Assembly (NCBI RefSeq): GCF_029892785.1
Contig: NZ_JARXXA010000011.1
Location: forward strand, 1 to 64,000
Direction of reading: 5' to 3'
Origin: Parabacteroides sp. PH5-46
Lineage (GTDB): Bacteria > Bacteroidota > Bacteroidia > Bacteroidales > Tannerellaceae
DNA: 64,000 bases
Part shown: one piece after another, positions 13,080-22,163 of the stretch
Numbering within the stretch: position 1 is the first letter of the stretch
How the letters are laid out: each line of letters opens with the position of its first letter
The notes under the pieces: model-generated
Databases searched by the model: none
The model's input: only the letters and a program-made list of their open reading frames with translations
Told to the model about the DNA's origin: nothing
Translations under genes and position numbers: made by a program

Positions 13080-13589
13080 ATGAAACTATTTCTATATATT
13101 ATTGCTCTGTTTATACTTGCATGTAACATATCCGATGCTTCTGCACAATTTCAATCCGGACAATATGTTACGATTTTTGATGTTTTGCAACAACCGGCCT
13201 CCGGCAAAGGTGAGGTTCTTATTGATCAGCCCAATGCAATCCGTAATATGGTAGGCGCCCGCCACTCCGGGATGAATGTGGTTACAAGCGACGGTTCATC
13301 CTTCTTGAAAGTGCAGGGATATCGTGTGCAGATTTTTTCGGGAAATGATCAACGTACATCAAAAGACGAAGCGTTTAAAAAAGAAAAAGAAGTAAATAAC
13401 GTTTTTCCCAATCTTAAAACGTATGTTACATTCGTAGCGCCATTCTGGCGTTTGCGGGTGGGAGATTATGCTTCGCATGAAGAAGCCTATTATGCACAAC
13501 GCCGACTCTCCGAGGCTTTTCCTTCCTATGGTAAAGAGATGTATATCATCAAGGAAGAGGTGAAAGTGCCATTGGAATTTTATTATTAA
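13080..13589 (+). CDS. SPOR-domain secreted protein
   Basis: 169 aa from the ATG at 13080, which gives a clean signal peptide ([22 protein letters not shown]); the upstream in-frame ATG at 13041 would spoil it. The C-terminal half (about 78-165) looks like a SPOR fold: [19 protein letters not shown], then [16 protein letters not shown], then [18 protein letters not shown] domains bind peptidoglycan with denuded glycan strands, often at division sites. It is followed 23 bp later by folE, so probably co-transcribed. Confidence 0.82.
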   Translation: MKLFLYIIALFILACNISDASAQFQSGQYVTIFDVLQQPASGKGEVLIDQPNAIRNMVGARHSGMNVVTSDGSSFLKVQGYRVQIFSGNDQRTSKDEAFKKEKEVNNVFPNLKTYVTFVAPFWRLRVGDYASHEEAYYAQRRLSEAFPSYGKEMYIIKEEVKVPLEFYY

Positions 13590-13612
13590 GACAAAACAGA
13601 AAACACAATATA

Positions 13613-14197
13613 ATGGATAATGTTGACGAAGAACTTCTTCAGACAAGAGGACTTCTGGCCAATCACTATAAGAATATCATAAGTCTGTTGGGCGAGAATC
13701 CTGCACGTGAGGGTTTGCTTAAAACGCCGGAGCGCGTGGCAAAAGCCATGCAATTTCTGACTAGCGGTTACAATGAAGATCCTGAGAAAATATTATTGTC
13801 GGCCAAATTCCAGGAAGAAGGCTATAAGCAGATGGTTATCGTAAAAGATATCGATTTCTTTTCTTTGTGTGAGCATCACATGCTTCCGTTTTTTGGTAAG
13901 GTACATGTGGCGTATATTCCTAATAAATACATAACAGGTCTGAGTAAAATACCACGTGTGGTAGATGTATTTGCGCGACGTTTGCAAATACAGGAACGAA
14001 TGACTTTGGAAATAAAAGAGTGTATTCATAAAACATTGAACCCCTTGGGGGTAATGGTGGTGATAGAGGCTCAACACATGTGTATGCAAATGCGAGGTGT
14101 TGCCAAGCAAAACTCTCTTACTACAACTTCCGATTTTACAGGTTTTTTCCAACAAGCCAAAACACGGGAGGAATTTATGAATCTGATCAAGAAATAA
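13613..14197 (+). CDS. folE: GTP cyclohydrolase I
   Basis: 194 aa. It converts GTP to 7,8-dihydroneopterin triphosphate, the first step of folate (or queuosine precursor) synthesis. The zinc and catalytic motifs are [15 protein letters not shown] (Cys and His ligands) and [12 protein letters not shown], which carries the second zinc Cys. TPERVAKAM near the N-terminus and the C-terminal TTSDFTGFF are also typical. Length matches the FolE type IA family. Confidence 0.97.
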   Translation: MDNVDEELLQTRGLLANHYKNIISLLGENPAREGLLKTPERVAKAMQFLTSGYNEDPEKILLSAKFQEEGYKQMVIVKDIDFFSLCEHHMLPFFGKVHVAYIPNKYITGLSKIPRVVDVFARRLQIQERMTLEIKECIHKTLNPLGVMVVIEAQHMCMQMRGVAKQNSLTTTSDFTGFFQQAKTREEFMNLIKK

Positions 14198-14237
14198 AAA
14201 TATTATATCATCATGAATTAAATGCTTTCGTTTCTGA

Positions 14238-14873
14238 ATGTTAGGTTTGATAGGCAAAGGATTGATTATAGGAGTACTGGTTTCAGCCCCCATGGGACCG
14301 GTAGGGATGCTTTGCATTCAACGTACATTAAGTAAAGGGCGTTGGCATGGTTTTGCTACGGGGATGGGAGCTACCCTGTCGGATGTGATTTATGCGGCAA
14401 TTACCTGTCTGGGGATGGGTTTTGTTGCCAATTTTGTAGAGGCTAACCAGAGTCTTTTACAGTTCTTTGGTAGTATTGTATTGGGTATTTTTGGTTGTTA
14501 TGTTTATAAAAATAATCCTACGAAAAGTTTAAAAAAGCAAAGAGACACCAAATTGTCTTTTACACAGGATTTTATTACAGGTTTTCTGCTTACCTTTAGC
14601 AATCTGCTGATTGTTCTGTTGTATATAGGCTTGTTTGCCCGCTTCGGCTTTGTTCTTCCGGAGTATACAGTAGGTAAAATGATAGGCGGAGTTGTATGTA
14701 TAGGGATAGGAGCTACATTTTGGTGGTTTTTTGTGACATATGTTGTTTCAAAGATGAGAAAGTGGTTTAATGTTCGTGGTATTTGGGTTTTGAACAGAGT
14801 TGTTGGAAGCGCTGTGGTTCTCTTGGCATTAGTTGGCGTCTTGTCCTTGTTTTTTTCTCCCGGTATTGTGTAA
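14238..14873 (+). CDS. LysE-family translocator
   Basis: 211 aa with about six membrane helices. The N-terminus (GLIIGVLVSAPMGPVGMLCIQRTLSKGR) carries the proline- and glycine-rich LysE/RhtB signature. Members export amino acids or small metabolites; the substrate is not visible. It is 40 bp after folE and 16 bp before the CBM9-like gene, in the same direction. Confidence 0.82.
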   Translation: MLGLIGKGLIIGVLVSAPMGPVGMLCIQRTLSKGRWHGFATGMGATLSDVIYAAITCLGMGFVANFVEANQSLLQFFGSIVLGIFGCYVYKNNPTKSLKKQRDTKLSFTQDFITGFLLTFSNLLIVLLYIGLFARFGFVLPEYTVGKMIGGVVCIGIGATFWWFFVTYVVSKMRKWFNVRGIWVLNRVVGSAVVLLALVGVLSLFFSPGIV

Positions 14874-14889
14874 TTTACAATGAAATAGT

Positions 14890-15531
14890 ATGAAAAAGCT
14901 CAATGTTGTTTGTTTATCGGCGCTTGATGTGTTAGATCTATCATCCGTAGGCTATTTGATGGAAAGTAAAGCACAGAGAGATTATATTAATGTCGTTAAT
15001 TGGGAGGAATATCCTTATAAACCTATCGCTGTATTTGATATAGCCCGTTCCGACACCTCTTTGTATATCCGTTATTTTGTCCGGGGCAATTCGCTGAAAG
15101 CTATTTATGATACGGATAATTCACCTGTGCATAAAGACAGTTGCGTAGAGTTCTTTATGAAGAAAGAAAGGGAGGAAGGGTATATGAATTTTGAATTTAA
15201 CTGTATTGCTACCTGTGATGCAGCCCGGCGAAAATCCCGCGATGTAAAGGTTTCTCTAAATCCGCAAGAGTATGAAAGTATTCGTCGTTATTCTTCTCTG
15301 GAAAAGCGTGCGTTTGGAGAGAAAACCGGAGTTTATTCATGGGAATTGGTGGTGGCTATACCTCTTCAGTTAATGGGCTTGGATCCGGAAAACTTGCCGG
15401 AGAAAATATTAGGAAACTTTTATAAATGCGCAGACGATACAGAGGCTCCGCATTTCCTGTCCTGGAATCCGATAGACACTCCGGAACCAAATTTTCATCA
15501 GCCGGAATTTTTCGGAGAAATCTACTTTTAA
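14890..15531 (+). CDS. CBM9-like domain protein
   Basis: 213 aa, no clear signal peptide. The whole protein fits the carbohydrate-binding family 9-like fold: LYIRYFVRGNSLKAIYDTDNSPVHKDSCVEFFM near 55-90, YMNFEFNCIATCDAARR near 97-113, and a C-terminal HFLSWNPIDTPEPNFHQPEFFGEIYF. In Bacteroidetes such stand-alone proteins are common and their ligand is usually unknown. It is the last gene of the run that began near 10390, and is followed by a bidirectional hairpin. Confidence 0.7.
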   Translation: MKKLNVVCLSALDVLDLSSVGYLMESKAQRDYINVVNWEEYPYKPIAVFDIARSDTSLYIRYFVRGNSLKAIYDTDNSPVHKDSCVEFFMKKEREEGYMNFEFNCIATCDAARRKSRDVKVSLNPQEYESIRRYSSLEKRAFGEKTGVYSWELVVAIPLQLMGLDPENLPEKILGNFYKCADDTEAPHFLSWNPIDTPEPNFHQPEFFGEIYF

Positions 15532-15535
15532 AAGT

Positions 15536-15585
15536 AATTGAAAATTGAAAACGAACTATCTCAGAAGCGTTTTCAATTTTCAACT
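15536..15585. terminator. Inverted repeat between convergent genes
   Basis: AATTGAAAATTGAAAAC (15536-15552) faces GTTTTCAATTTTCAA (15569-15583) across a 16-bp loop. It sits between convergent stops at 15531 and 15610, so it probably acts as a two-way terminator. A similar word occurs at 2462-2480. Confidence 0.55.
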
Positions 15586-15609
15586 TTCCATTTTCAATTT
15601 AAAAAGCCT

Positions 15610-16011
15610 TCAGCTTTTTTTCGCCATTCTCATTTCGATAATAAAGGCTAAGATTAAGCCAAGACCACCGAACAACAGAACGGAAGCTCCATAGGCCGTA
15701 CCGGCAATTTCTCCGCGATACCAGCTGTCATCATGAAAGGTGTTTCCCAAGGATACATTGATGATAAAACCGGTCAATAATCCAAGGCCTATTCCTGCCA
15801 TCAGGCAACCAACCTTCAAAGCACTGAAAGAAAAATTGCGGAAGTAACGGGAGGGGCCAACTTGTCCGTCGAATGCAGATGCATCAATTTTATCCCCTAT
15901 TTTCTCAATGATTGCCATGCGCTCTTTACGACGAGCAAATAATTCGAATAATCCATAAACTCCGGCTACGCATATTCCGATAATCAACGGAACCATAATG
16001 AAATCCATCAT
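15610..16011 (-). CDS. DUF6249-like small membrane protein
   Basis: 133 aa with three hydrophobic helices: about 5-23, 65-85 and 105-128. A charged cytosolic stretch (ARRKERMAIIEKIGDK) follows the first helix, a pattern of DUF6249 membrane proteins. Bacteroidetes often encode these next to ECF sigma factors, and here the divergent sigma gene begins 150 bp away. The role is unknown; a link to the sigma operon is inferred from position only. Confidence 0.65.
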   Translation of the reverse strand: MMDFIMVPLIIGICVAGVYGLFELFARRKERMAIIEKIGDKIDASAFDGQVGPSRYFRNFSFSALKVGCLMAGIGLGLLTGFIINVSLGNTFHDDSWYRGEIAGTAYGASVLLFGGLGLILAFIIEMRMAKKS

Positions 16012-16106
16012 AATCTTAAGTATTTAAGTGAATAATTTGTTTCGTTTGCTTTTTTTGACGCATCGTATTTTAAAAGGTTACAGTTGGCAGCAGAAAAATA
16101 TTTATT

Positions 16107-16114
16107 TATTTTTG
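16107..16114 (+). promoter_or_regulatory. -7 box of the ECF sigma operon
   Basis: TATTTTTG matches TAnnTTTG, with TTG at 16084-16086 about 20 bp upstream. It supports the sigma start at 16163 rather than a longer reading from 16028. Confidence 0.5.
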
Positions 16115-16162
16115 TTGAAGCGAGTTGTAACCTATCGTGATAACTTGCGTCCATTAGATATA

Positions 16163-16726
16163 ATGGAGTTGTATTCCGATACATATTATATACAACGAAT
16201 ACAGGCAGGTGATACCGCCAGTTTTGCTTGCCTTCTTGACAGATACAGCCGCCCTGTTCACACTTTGATCCTGAAGATCGTGAGAAGCAATGAGGATGCG
16301 GAAGAGCTGACACAGGATGTCTTTCTGAAAGTTTTCAAGCATTTGAAAACATTTAAAGGTGATAGTAGCTTTTCTACCTGGATTTACAGGATAGCATATA
16401 ATACGGCGATTTCTGATACAAGGAAGAAGAAACACGAATTCCTAGCGATGGAAGAAGCGATGATTAATAATGTGTCGGAAGAGGAGGTGGCGCAAGCACT
16501 AGGGTATACGGATGCAAGTGAACAAATGGCTATGCTTGATGCTGCTTTGGCAAAGTTGCCGCCGGACGAGCGAGCCCTCATTCTTCTTTTCTATATGGAA
16601 GGAAAAAGCATAGAAGAGGTGTCGGTTATTTCGGAACTTTCCGTATCTAATGTGAAGACGAAACTGCATCGTATACGGAAAAAATTATTTGTTTTATTAA
16701 AGGAGATGGAGCGATTGGAAGTATGA
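16163..16726 (+). CDS. ECF RNA polymerase sigma factor
   Basis: 187 aa from the ATG at 16163. Region 2 spans about 15-85, with RSNEDAEELTQDVFLKVFKHL and the -10-recognition helix STWIYRIAYNTAISDTRKKK. Region 4 spans about 125-180, with LPPDERALILLFYMEGKSIEEV and the helix-turn-helix LSVSNVKTKLHRIRKKL. It redirects RNA polymerase to a regulon that cannot be read here. Its stop overlaps the start of the next gene by 4 bp, the usual arrangement for a sigma factor and its membrane partner. Confidence 0.93.
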   Translation: MELYSDTYYIQRIQAGDTASFACLLDRYSRPVHTLILKIVRSNEDAEELTQDVFLKVFKHLKTFKGDSSFSTWIYRIAYNTAISDTRKKKHEFLAMEEAMINNVSEEEVAQALGYTDASEQMAMLDAALAKLPPDERALILLFYMEGKSIEEVSVISELSVSNVKTKLHRIRKKLFVLLKEMERLEV

Positions 16727-17079
16727 GTAAGCAAACAGAAGAAAAAGATATATTGAAGACCTTGTTTGGCCGTATGCCGGAGGCTGATTTGCCTGCCAGT
16801 TTTCGCGACAATGTGATGCGGCAGGTTTTTGCCGAGGCTCTTAAGGTGAAGAGGCGGAACGAGTGCTTCGCCCTGCTTTCTGTTATAGTTGCCTCTGTCG
16901 CTATAATAGCACTAGCGGTAGTTTCTCTTGTATATATGGATCTTCCAAAGATGGCAATTAGCTTGCCTGATCTGTCTTCCGTTCCTTTTTATCTCTATAT
17001 TGGGATGCTTACTTTGCTGCTGCTGTTTGGCGACTATAAAATGAGAAAAACATACCGGAAAAAACATTCGGAGAAGTGA
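16723..17079 (+). CDS. Small membrane protein, possible anti-sigma partner
   Basis: 118 aa. A soluble N-terminal part (about 1-47, with LPASFRDNVMRQVF) precedes two hydrophobic helices (about 48-70 and 85-106) and a basic tail. It begins inside the sigma-factor stop, so it is translationally coupled. The position and topology suggest an anti-sigma or sensor partner, but I see no zinc-finger anti-sigma motif (HxxxCxxC), so the role is inferred. Confidence 0.65.
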   Translation: MSKQTEEKDILKTLFGRMPEADLPASFRDNVMRQVFAEALKVKRRNECFALLSVIVASVAIIALAVVSLVYMDLPKMAISLPDLSSVPFYLYIGMLTLLLLFGDYKMRKTYRKKHSEK

Positions 17080-17102
17080 CTGCTTTTTGTCTTCTAAAAT
17101 GA

Positions 17103-17131
17103 TTGTAAATCAGAAAAAAACCTTAACTTTG
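17103..17131 (+). promoter_or_regulatory. rpsA promoter
   Basis: TAACTTTG (17124-17131) matches the -7 box, with TTG at 17103-17105 placed 18 bp upstream. The predicted start near 17138 leaves a leader of about 65-70 nt before the rpsA ATG. Confidence 0.65.
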
Positions 17132-17205
17132 CCCCGCTTTTGAGAGATGACAATATAATGTCTAACTTACTAATTAAAAAGAAATTTAGTATTAACAATT
17201 AAAGA

Positions 17206-18996
17206 ATGGAAAATTTAAAAAACATCCAGCCTGTTGATGATTTCAACTGGGAAGCCTATGAACAAGGCGAAACTTACGGCGATGTAAGCAAGGACGATCT
17301 TGTAAAAACGTACGACGAAACTCTGAATACTGTAAAAGACAAAGAGGTAGTCATGGGAACTGTAACTGCTATGAACAAACGTGAAGTAGTAGTAAATATC
17401 GGTTTCAAATCAGACGGTATTGTACCAATGTCTGAATTCCGTTACAATCCGGAACTGAAAATTGGCGACGAAGTTGAAGTGTACATCGAAAGCCAGGAAG
17501 ACAAAAAAGGACAATTAATCCTTTCTCACAAAAAAGCTCGCGCTACACGCTCTTGGGATCGTGTAAACGAGGCGTTGGAAAAAGACGAAATTATCAAGGG
17601 ATTCATCAAATGTCGCACGAAGGGCGGTATGATCGTAGACGTATTCGGTATCGAAGCATTCTTGCCGGGTTCACAGATCGACGTGAAGCCTATCCGCGAT
17701 TACGATGTATTTGTAGGTAAGACAATGGAATTCAAAATCGTTAAGATTAACCAGGAATTCAAAAATGTTGTGGTATCTCACAAAGCTCTTATTGAAGCAG
17801 AACTTGAACAACAGAAGAAAGATATTATCTCTAAGCTGGAAAAAGGACAAGTATTGGAAGGAACTGTTAAGAATATCACTTCATACGGTGTATTCATCGA
17901 CTTGGGTGGCGTAGACGGTTTGATCCACATTACAGACCTTTCTTGGGGACGTGTTTCTCATCCGGAAGAAATCGTACAATTGGATCAGAAGATCAATGTT
18001 GTTATCCTTGATTTCGACGACGAAAAGAAACGTATCGCTCTTGGTTTGAAACAACTTACTCCTCATCCATGGGATGCTTTGGACGCAGAACTGAAAGTTG
18101 GTGACAAAGTAAAAGGAAAAGTAGTTGTAATGGCCGATTATGGTGCATTTATCGAAATTGCTCCGGGCGTAGAAGGTTTGATTCACGTATCGGAAATGTC
18201 ATGGACACAACATTTGCGCAGTGCCCAGGACTTTATGAAAGTGGGCGACGAAATCGAAGCTGTTATCCTTACATTGGATCGCGACGAACGCAAAATGTCT
18301 TTAGGTATCAAACAATTGAAACCGGATCCATGGGAAGATATAGAATCTCGTTTCCCTGTAGGTTCAAAACATACTGCCAAAGTGCGTAACTTTACAAACT
18401 TCGGTGTATTCGTTGAAATCGAAGAAGGTGTAGACGGTTTGATCCACATTTCTGACCTTTCTTGGACAAAGAAAATCAAACACCCAAGTGAATTCACTCA
18501 GATTGGTGCTGATATAGAAGTGCAGGTACTTGAGATTGACAAAGAAAACCGTCGTTTGAGCTTAGGTCACAAACAACTGGAAGAAAATCCATGGGATGTA
18601 TTTGAAACAATCTTTACTGTAGGTTCTATCCACGAAGGAACAATCATCGAAGTATTAGATAAAGGTGCTGTTATTTCTCTTCCTTACGGTGTAGAAGGAT
18701 TCGCAACTCCAAAACACTTGGTGAAAGAAGACGGCTCACAAGCTGTAGTAGATGAAAAGATGGACTTCAAGGTGATTGAATTCAACAAAGAAGCTAAGCG
18801 TATCATTCTTTCTCACAGCCGTATTCATGAAGACGAGCAAAAGTCTAAGAAAGACGTTTCTGGTGAAAAGAAAGGTAAACGTTCTAAGAAAGATGACGAG
18901 TCTCCAATGATGACCGGTTCTGTAGAAAAAACTACATTAGGTGACATTGAAGAACTGGCAGCCTTGAAAGAAAAACTGTCAGGAGGAAAAGAATAA
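17206..18996 (+). CDS. rpsA: 30S ribosomal protein S1
   Basis: 596 aa. S1 binds mRNA and docks it on the 30S subunit. Six S1/OB repeats can be followed: around 48-115 (MGTVTAMNKREVVVNIG), 130-200, 215-285 (GTVKNITSYGVFIDLGGVDGLIH), 303-372 (GKVVVMADYGAFIEI), 388-458 (KVRNFTNFGVFVEIEEGVDGLIH) and 475-545. A lysine-rich acidic tail follows. Codons are optimised compared with neighbours, as expected for a highly expressed gene. It has its own promoter and a strong terminator. Confidence 0.97.
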   Translation: MENLKNIQPVDDFNWEAYEQGETYGDVSKDDLVKTYDETLNTVKDKEVVMGTVTAMNKREVVVNIGFKSDGIVPMSEFRYNPELKIGDEVEVYIESQEDKKGQLILSHKKARATRSWDRVNEALEKDEIIKGFIKCRTKGGMIVDVFGIEAFLPGSQIDVKPIRDYDVFVGKTMEFKIVKINQEFKNVVVSHKALIEAELEQQKKDIISKLEKGQVLEGTVKNITSYGVFIDLGGVDGLIHITDLSWGRVSHPEEIVQLDQKINVVILDFDDEKKRIALGLKQLTPHPWDALDAELKVGDKVKGKVVVMADYGAFIEIAPGVEGLIHVSEMSWTQHLRSAQDFMKVGDEIEAVILTLDRDERKMSLGIKQLKPDPWEDIESRFPVGSKHTAKVRNFTNFGVFVEIEEGVDGLIHISDLSWTKKIKHPSEFTQIGADIEVQVLEIDKENRRLSLGHKQLEENPWDVFETIFTVGSIHEGTIIEVLDKGAVISLPYGVEGFATPKHLVKEDGSQAVVDEKMDFKVIEFNKEAKRIILSHSRIHEDEQKSKKDVSGEKKGKRSKKDDESPMMTGSVEKTTLGDIEELAALKEKLSGGKE

Positions 18997-19013
18997 ATAA
19001 TTCTTATATAAAT

Positions 19014-19050
19014 AAAAAGGGCTACCTGATATCGGGTAGCCCTTTTTTTA
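19014..19050 (+). terminator. rpsA terminator
   Basis: AAGGGCTACC and GGGTAGCCCTT form a perfect 10-bp stem followed by an unbroken T run. It lies 18 bp after the rpsA stop, and the convergent 78-aa gene ends inside its T run. Confidence 0.9.
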
Positions 19051-19284
19051 TTCGTACTTGTCTGCAAAGTATTCGCTGTCTTGCGGAATATCCAGCAGAT
19101 TGTTAATCTCATGCCGCCTGTCTAAGCTCGTGAAGTAGTTCTTAACCACCTTGTAGATGTCAAAACCGTCTGTCGAACCGGCTGCTAATCCTAATGAATC
19201 TACCATCTGTCCAACAGCATCATGTATTTTCTCTTCCTTAATCAGGTGGAATTCCCGGCGATGAATTAATTGATTTTTTTCCAT
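19048..19284 (-). CDS. Small conserved-looking hypothetical protein (78 aa)
   Basis: Not recognised. It is a soluble, charged protein with no signal or membrane segment; the C-terminal half contains YKVVKNYFTSLDRRHEINNLLDIPQDSEYFADKYE. Its stop codon lies in the rpsA terminator T run, so the two transcripts converge and overlap. Coding is supported by clean ATG placement and ordinary codon use, but no family can be named. Confidence 0.55.
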   Translation of the reverse strand: MEKNQLIHRREFHLIKEEKIHDAVGQMVDSLGLAAGSTDGFDIYKVVKNYFTSLDRRHEINNLLDIPQDSEYFADKYE

Positions 19285-19410
19285 ATTCCTTTATTTTAGT
19301 TTTACATATCCAAAGATATAAATTAAACAAATGTAATGATTTCGTGCCTTCTGTCATTAATAAAACAACATCTTTGCAATATAAGTTTAAATACAACTTG
19401 CTAAATAAAA

Positions 19411-19453
19411 ACAGCTCCCGCCTGAAATGAATCCAAACGGGAGCTGTTTTTTT
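19411..19453 (-). terminator. Terminator downstream of the left tRNA-Gly
   Basis: ACAGCTCCCG (19411-19420) and CGGGAGCTGT (19438-19447) form a perfect 10-bp stem with T runs on both strands. It lies about 10 bp beyond the tRNA 3' end and probably closed the original tRNA operon. Confidence 0.8.
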
Positions 19454-19456
19454 TAG

Positions 19457-19529
19457 AGCGAAAGACGGGACTCGAACCCGCGACCCTAACCTTGGCAAGG
19501 TTATGCTCTACCAACTGAGCTACTTTCGC
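19457..19529 (-). tRNA. tRNA-Gly (GCC), left copy, separated from its promoter
   Basis: Cloverleaf on the minus strand: acceptor GCGAAAG/CTTTCGC, anticodon stem-loop around TTGCCAA giving anticodon GCC. It differs from the copy at 28144-28216 by one base in the T loop. It was probably the third gene of a Gly-Leu-Gly operon. The integrated element now separates it by about 8.5 kb from the operon promoter at 28234-28264, and no TAnnTTTG box is visible just upstream. Confidence 0.93.
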
Positions 19530-19538
19530 AAGGTAAGA

Positions 19539-19553
19539 GTACTCGGAGCGGGA
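19539..19553. repeat. Left attachment site of the integrated element
   Basis: GTACTCGGAGCGGGA is a 15-bp direct repeat of 28040-28054, the 3' end of tRNA-Leu(TAA). The copy here is a bare tRNA fragment, which marks the distal junction. Confidence 0.85.
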
Positions 19554-19662
19554 GTGGATTGTTATTAAAACCATTTTTAATTACTTTTAATCTGTTGATT
19601 CTCAATATCAGATTATTATGAAAACTAATTTTCATCTCTTTTAATTGTATATAATCGGAATA

Positions 19663-19682
19663 TTATCCCTATTTTTATCCCT
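19663..19682 (+). repeat. Candidate integrase arm sites, left end
   Basis: TTATCCCT occurs at 19663-19670 and again at 19675-19682, a 12-bp step, just before the integrase start. The same pair with the same orientation and spacing occurs at the right end (27973-27992). Confidence 0.5.
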
Positions 19683-19700
19683 GATAGAATTTAAGGGAAC

Positions 19701-20936
19701 ATGGAAGCATCTTTTTATTTGAGAAAAGAACTGTTAAACAAGAGTGGTCTTGCTCCAATACGGTTACATATTACGTTTAACGGACAGCTGATTAAGAAAT
19801 CCATCAAGGGTGTTTCTGTCAAGCCCGAGCAGTGGAAAGAGAAGAAAATGCGGATACGTGCCAACTACAAAACAGAAGAATATAATTTCCATGTTGAATA
19901 TAATCAGATACTGGATGAACTCGAAGAGCGTATCAGAGACATAGAACGCTATGCGTTACTTAATAAGATAGAGTTGACGAAAGAGTTTATTCTTGATAAG
20001 TTGGAGCAAAAACAGAAAATCAATGTGGAGCATGACTTCTTCGATACTTTCCATGAGTTTATAGAGACAAACCGCCCCATATCTTCCCAAAACACTACTA
20101 AAGGGCGTGTAACCATACTGAACTTCTTAAAGGACTTTGCGGAGCATCGAGGAACTCAAATCATATTGGATAGTATCAATAACCAGTTTTACGAAGAGCT
20201 GCGAGAATTCGCTTTTGAAGAGAAAGGAATCCGGAACAATTATTTCTCAAAGATAGTATCCATCATCAAACGTTTCATGTCATGGGCTGAGGAGCGGAAT
20301 TATCATGTCAATACACAATATTCTAAATTTAAAGCATCAGAAGAAGAAATAGAAGTAATCTTTCTAAATACAGAAGAACTGATGACTTTATATAACTTTG
20401 ATTTTAAGTCAGAAAGACTATCTAAAGTGCGTGATTTCTATTGCTTTGGCTGTTTTACAGGACTACGCTTTTCCGATATTCAAAATTTAAAACCGTCAAA
20501 TATCTATAAGGATTATATTAAGCTCCACATCAAGAAAACAAAACAGACAGACCATGTTGTCCCCTTGAATAAATTCAGCAAAGGGATACTTGATAAATAT
20601 AAAGATACTCCATTAGAACCCATTCCCTCTATATCTTCACAAAAGCTGAATAAGTATATCAAAGAATGCTGTAAAGAGATAGGACTTGATACTCCTGTCA
20701 CAATTACAAGATATGTCGGTAGCCAGAGAGTTGATAGTACTTTGCCTAAATACGAGCTAATAACAAGTCATACTGCACGAAAAACATTTGCGACAGTCTC
20801 TCTTATATTGGGAATGAGTGAACGTTTTGTGAAGAGCGTAACTGGACATAAGCGAGATTCTTCATTTAATCGCTATGTCAAAATAGCCGAAAAGGAAGTG
20901 AAAAAGCAAATGGAAAATACTTGGGATAAGCTATGA
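19701..20936 (+). CDS. int: Tyrosine recombinase (site-specific integrase)
   Basis: 411 aa. An N-terminal arm-binding domain (about 1-90) and a SAM-like core-binding domain (about 100-205) precede the catalytic domain (about 215-405). Catalytic residues are R256 (TGLRFSD), H357 and R360 (SHTARKTF), H383 (TGHK) and the nucleophile Y392 (NRYVKI). It would integrate and excise the element at tRNA-Leu. The adjacent 15-bp att repeat supports this. The next gene starts within its stop. Confidence 0.95.
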   Translation: MEASFYLRKELLNKSGLAPIRLHITFNGQLIKKSIKGVSVKPEQWKEKKMRIRANYKTEEYNFHVEYNQILDELEERIRDIERYALLNKIELTKEFILDKLEQKQKINVEHDFFDTFHEFIETNRPISSQNTTKGRVTILNFLKDFAEHRGTQIILDSINNQFYEELREFAFEEKGIRNNYFSKIVSIIKRFMSWAEERNYHVNTQYSKFKASEEEIEVIFLNTEELMTLYNFDFKSERLSKVRDFYCFGCFTGLRFSDIQNLKPSNIYKDYIKLHIKKTKQTDHVVPLNKFSKGILDKYKDTPLEPIPSISSQKLNKYIKECCKEIGLDTPVTITRYVGSQRVDSTLPKYELITSHTARKTFATVSLILGMSERFVKSVTGHKRDSSFNRYVKIAEKEVKKQMENTWDKL

Positions 20937-22075
20937 AGTATACCTCATTTGAAGAAACGATTAAGAGCAGTCTTGTTCTTTTTTCCAAAGGAGAATTGGA
21001 AAATGAATCTGATTTTTTATCTGATTTGTTTGAATTATATCCAATTGAACGAATGTCTACTTTGCTTTTCTCAACAAATGATGAGGATAGAGCGCTGCTG
21101 ATTAATGCGCTAAATGGTTTTTTAGAGAAACATTACCTCATATTAGACGAGAAAAGATATGATTTTATCAAGAGCATTGAAGCTCAAATTCAAGGTTCTC
21201 CATTGGCTATTGCGATAAGCATATTGATCCGGAAGAAGAAAGAAATGCAAATCATTGAAAATGAATGGACTCCAATAAAACAAATAGCTCTATACTATAA
21301 AAATTTAATATATTCATTAGATTTTTTGTTGGCAAAGTATAGGGGATTTGCACAATTTGAAATAACCCACAAAAACAAACTTGACATCTACGATAAGTTT
21401 ACCGCTTTCCTAATAAGCAAACGCCATGATTTGAGTTTTTTTAGAGAGTGTAATGAAATGGAAAAGCAAGCTATGGAGATGCTTTTAGATAGGTGTTCTA
21501 TATTAAACGATGATATTCCCTGTATTGCCCGAGTTCCATTCGAAGCAACACAAAATGGCAAAGTGGAAATTGAGTTAGTGCCAAGAAAAGAGATAAGTAT
21601 TGCTTTATGTCATTATCAATTAGATTTTTGGAGCGAAATCGAATTGCCTGATTTGAAAAAGAGTACAATATTGGATGAAGGCTTCTTTATGAAAACAATG
21701 TACAAGTTCTTTAAGTACATAAATGAGGATATAACAAAAGAGAATATTTATATATTCATGCAAACTCTTAAGGATCAAATGCATGAGCAATACTCTTCTT
21801 ATGACAGGAATATTACTCGTTTCATATTAAACAAATCTATTGCAAAATACTCAGATGCGAATAAGTTGTTCTGCGCTATTATCGGCAGCCAGAAAGAAAA
21901 ACTAATTGGGAACAAGGACAACTTCTATACTGTGTTGTCAGTATATTTCCAGTATGAAATAGCAGAAGCTCAATTATCAAAATCTACAATAGAACGATAT
22001 CTCGGAACACAGGAAACTCTGGAAACTCTATTGAGGAAATATGGGGAAACTGTTAAATTAATATTAAATGACTGA
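20933..22075 (+). CDS. Unknown protein coupled to the integrase
   Basis: 380 aa, not recognised. It is soluble, predicted largely helical and lysine-rich, with no signal peptide. It starts in an ATGA overlap with the integrase stop, so translation is coupled. In Bacteroides elements, genes in this place often help excision or control, but no motif here shows that. Low GC, like the rest of the element. Confidence 0.65.
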   Translation: MKYTSFEETIKSSLVLFSKGELENESDFLSDLFELYPIERMSTLLFSTNDEDRALLINALNGFLEKHYLILDEKRYDFIKSIEAQIQGSPLAIAISILIRKKKEMQIIENEWTPIKQIALYYKNLIYSLDFLLAKYRGFAQFEITHKNKLDIYDKFTAFLISKRHDLSFFRECNEMEKQAMEMLLDRCSILNDDIPCIARVPFEATQNGKVEIELVPRKEISIALCHYQLDFWSEIELPDLKKSTILDEGFFMKTMYKFFKYINEDITKENIYIFMQTLKDQMHEQYSSYDRNITRFILNKSIAKYSDANKLFCAIIGSQKEKLIGNKDNFYTVLSVYFQYEIAEAQLSKSTIERYLGTQETLETLLRKYGETVKLILND

Positions 22076-22163
22076 TTGTTAGTGTTTTTGCCCAAAGTTC
22101 CTTAACTGGGTTACGACTAAGACAGAATACGTTTGCCATCAAATCATAAAAAAATAAAGTGAT

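Noticed and set aside
16028-16162. 45-residue N-terminal extension of the sigma factor
   Set aside because: It lies across the predicted promoter and adds no part of sigma region 2.
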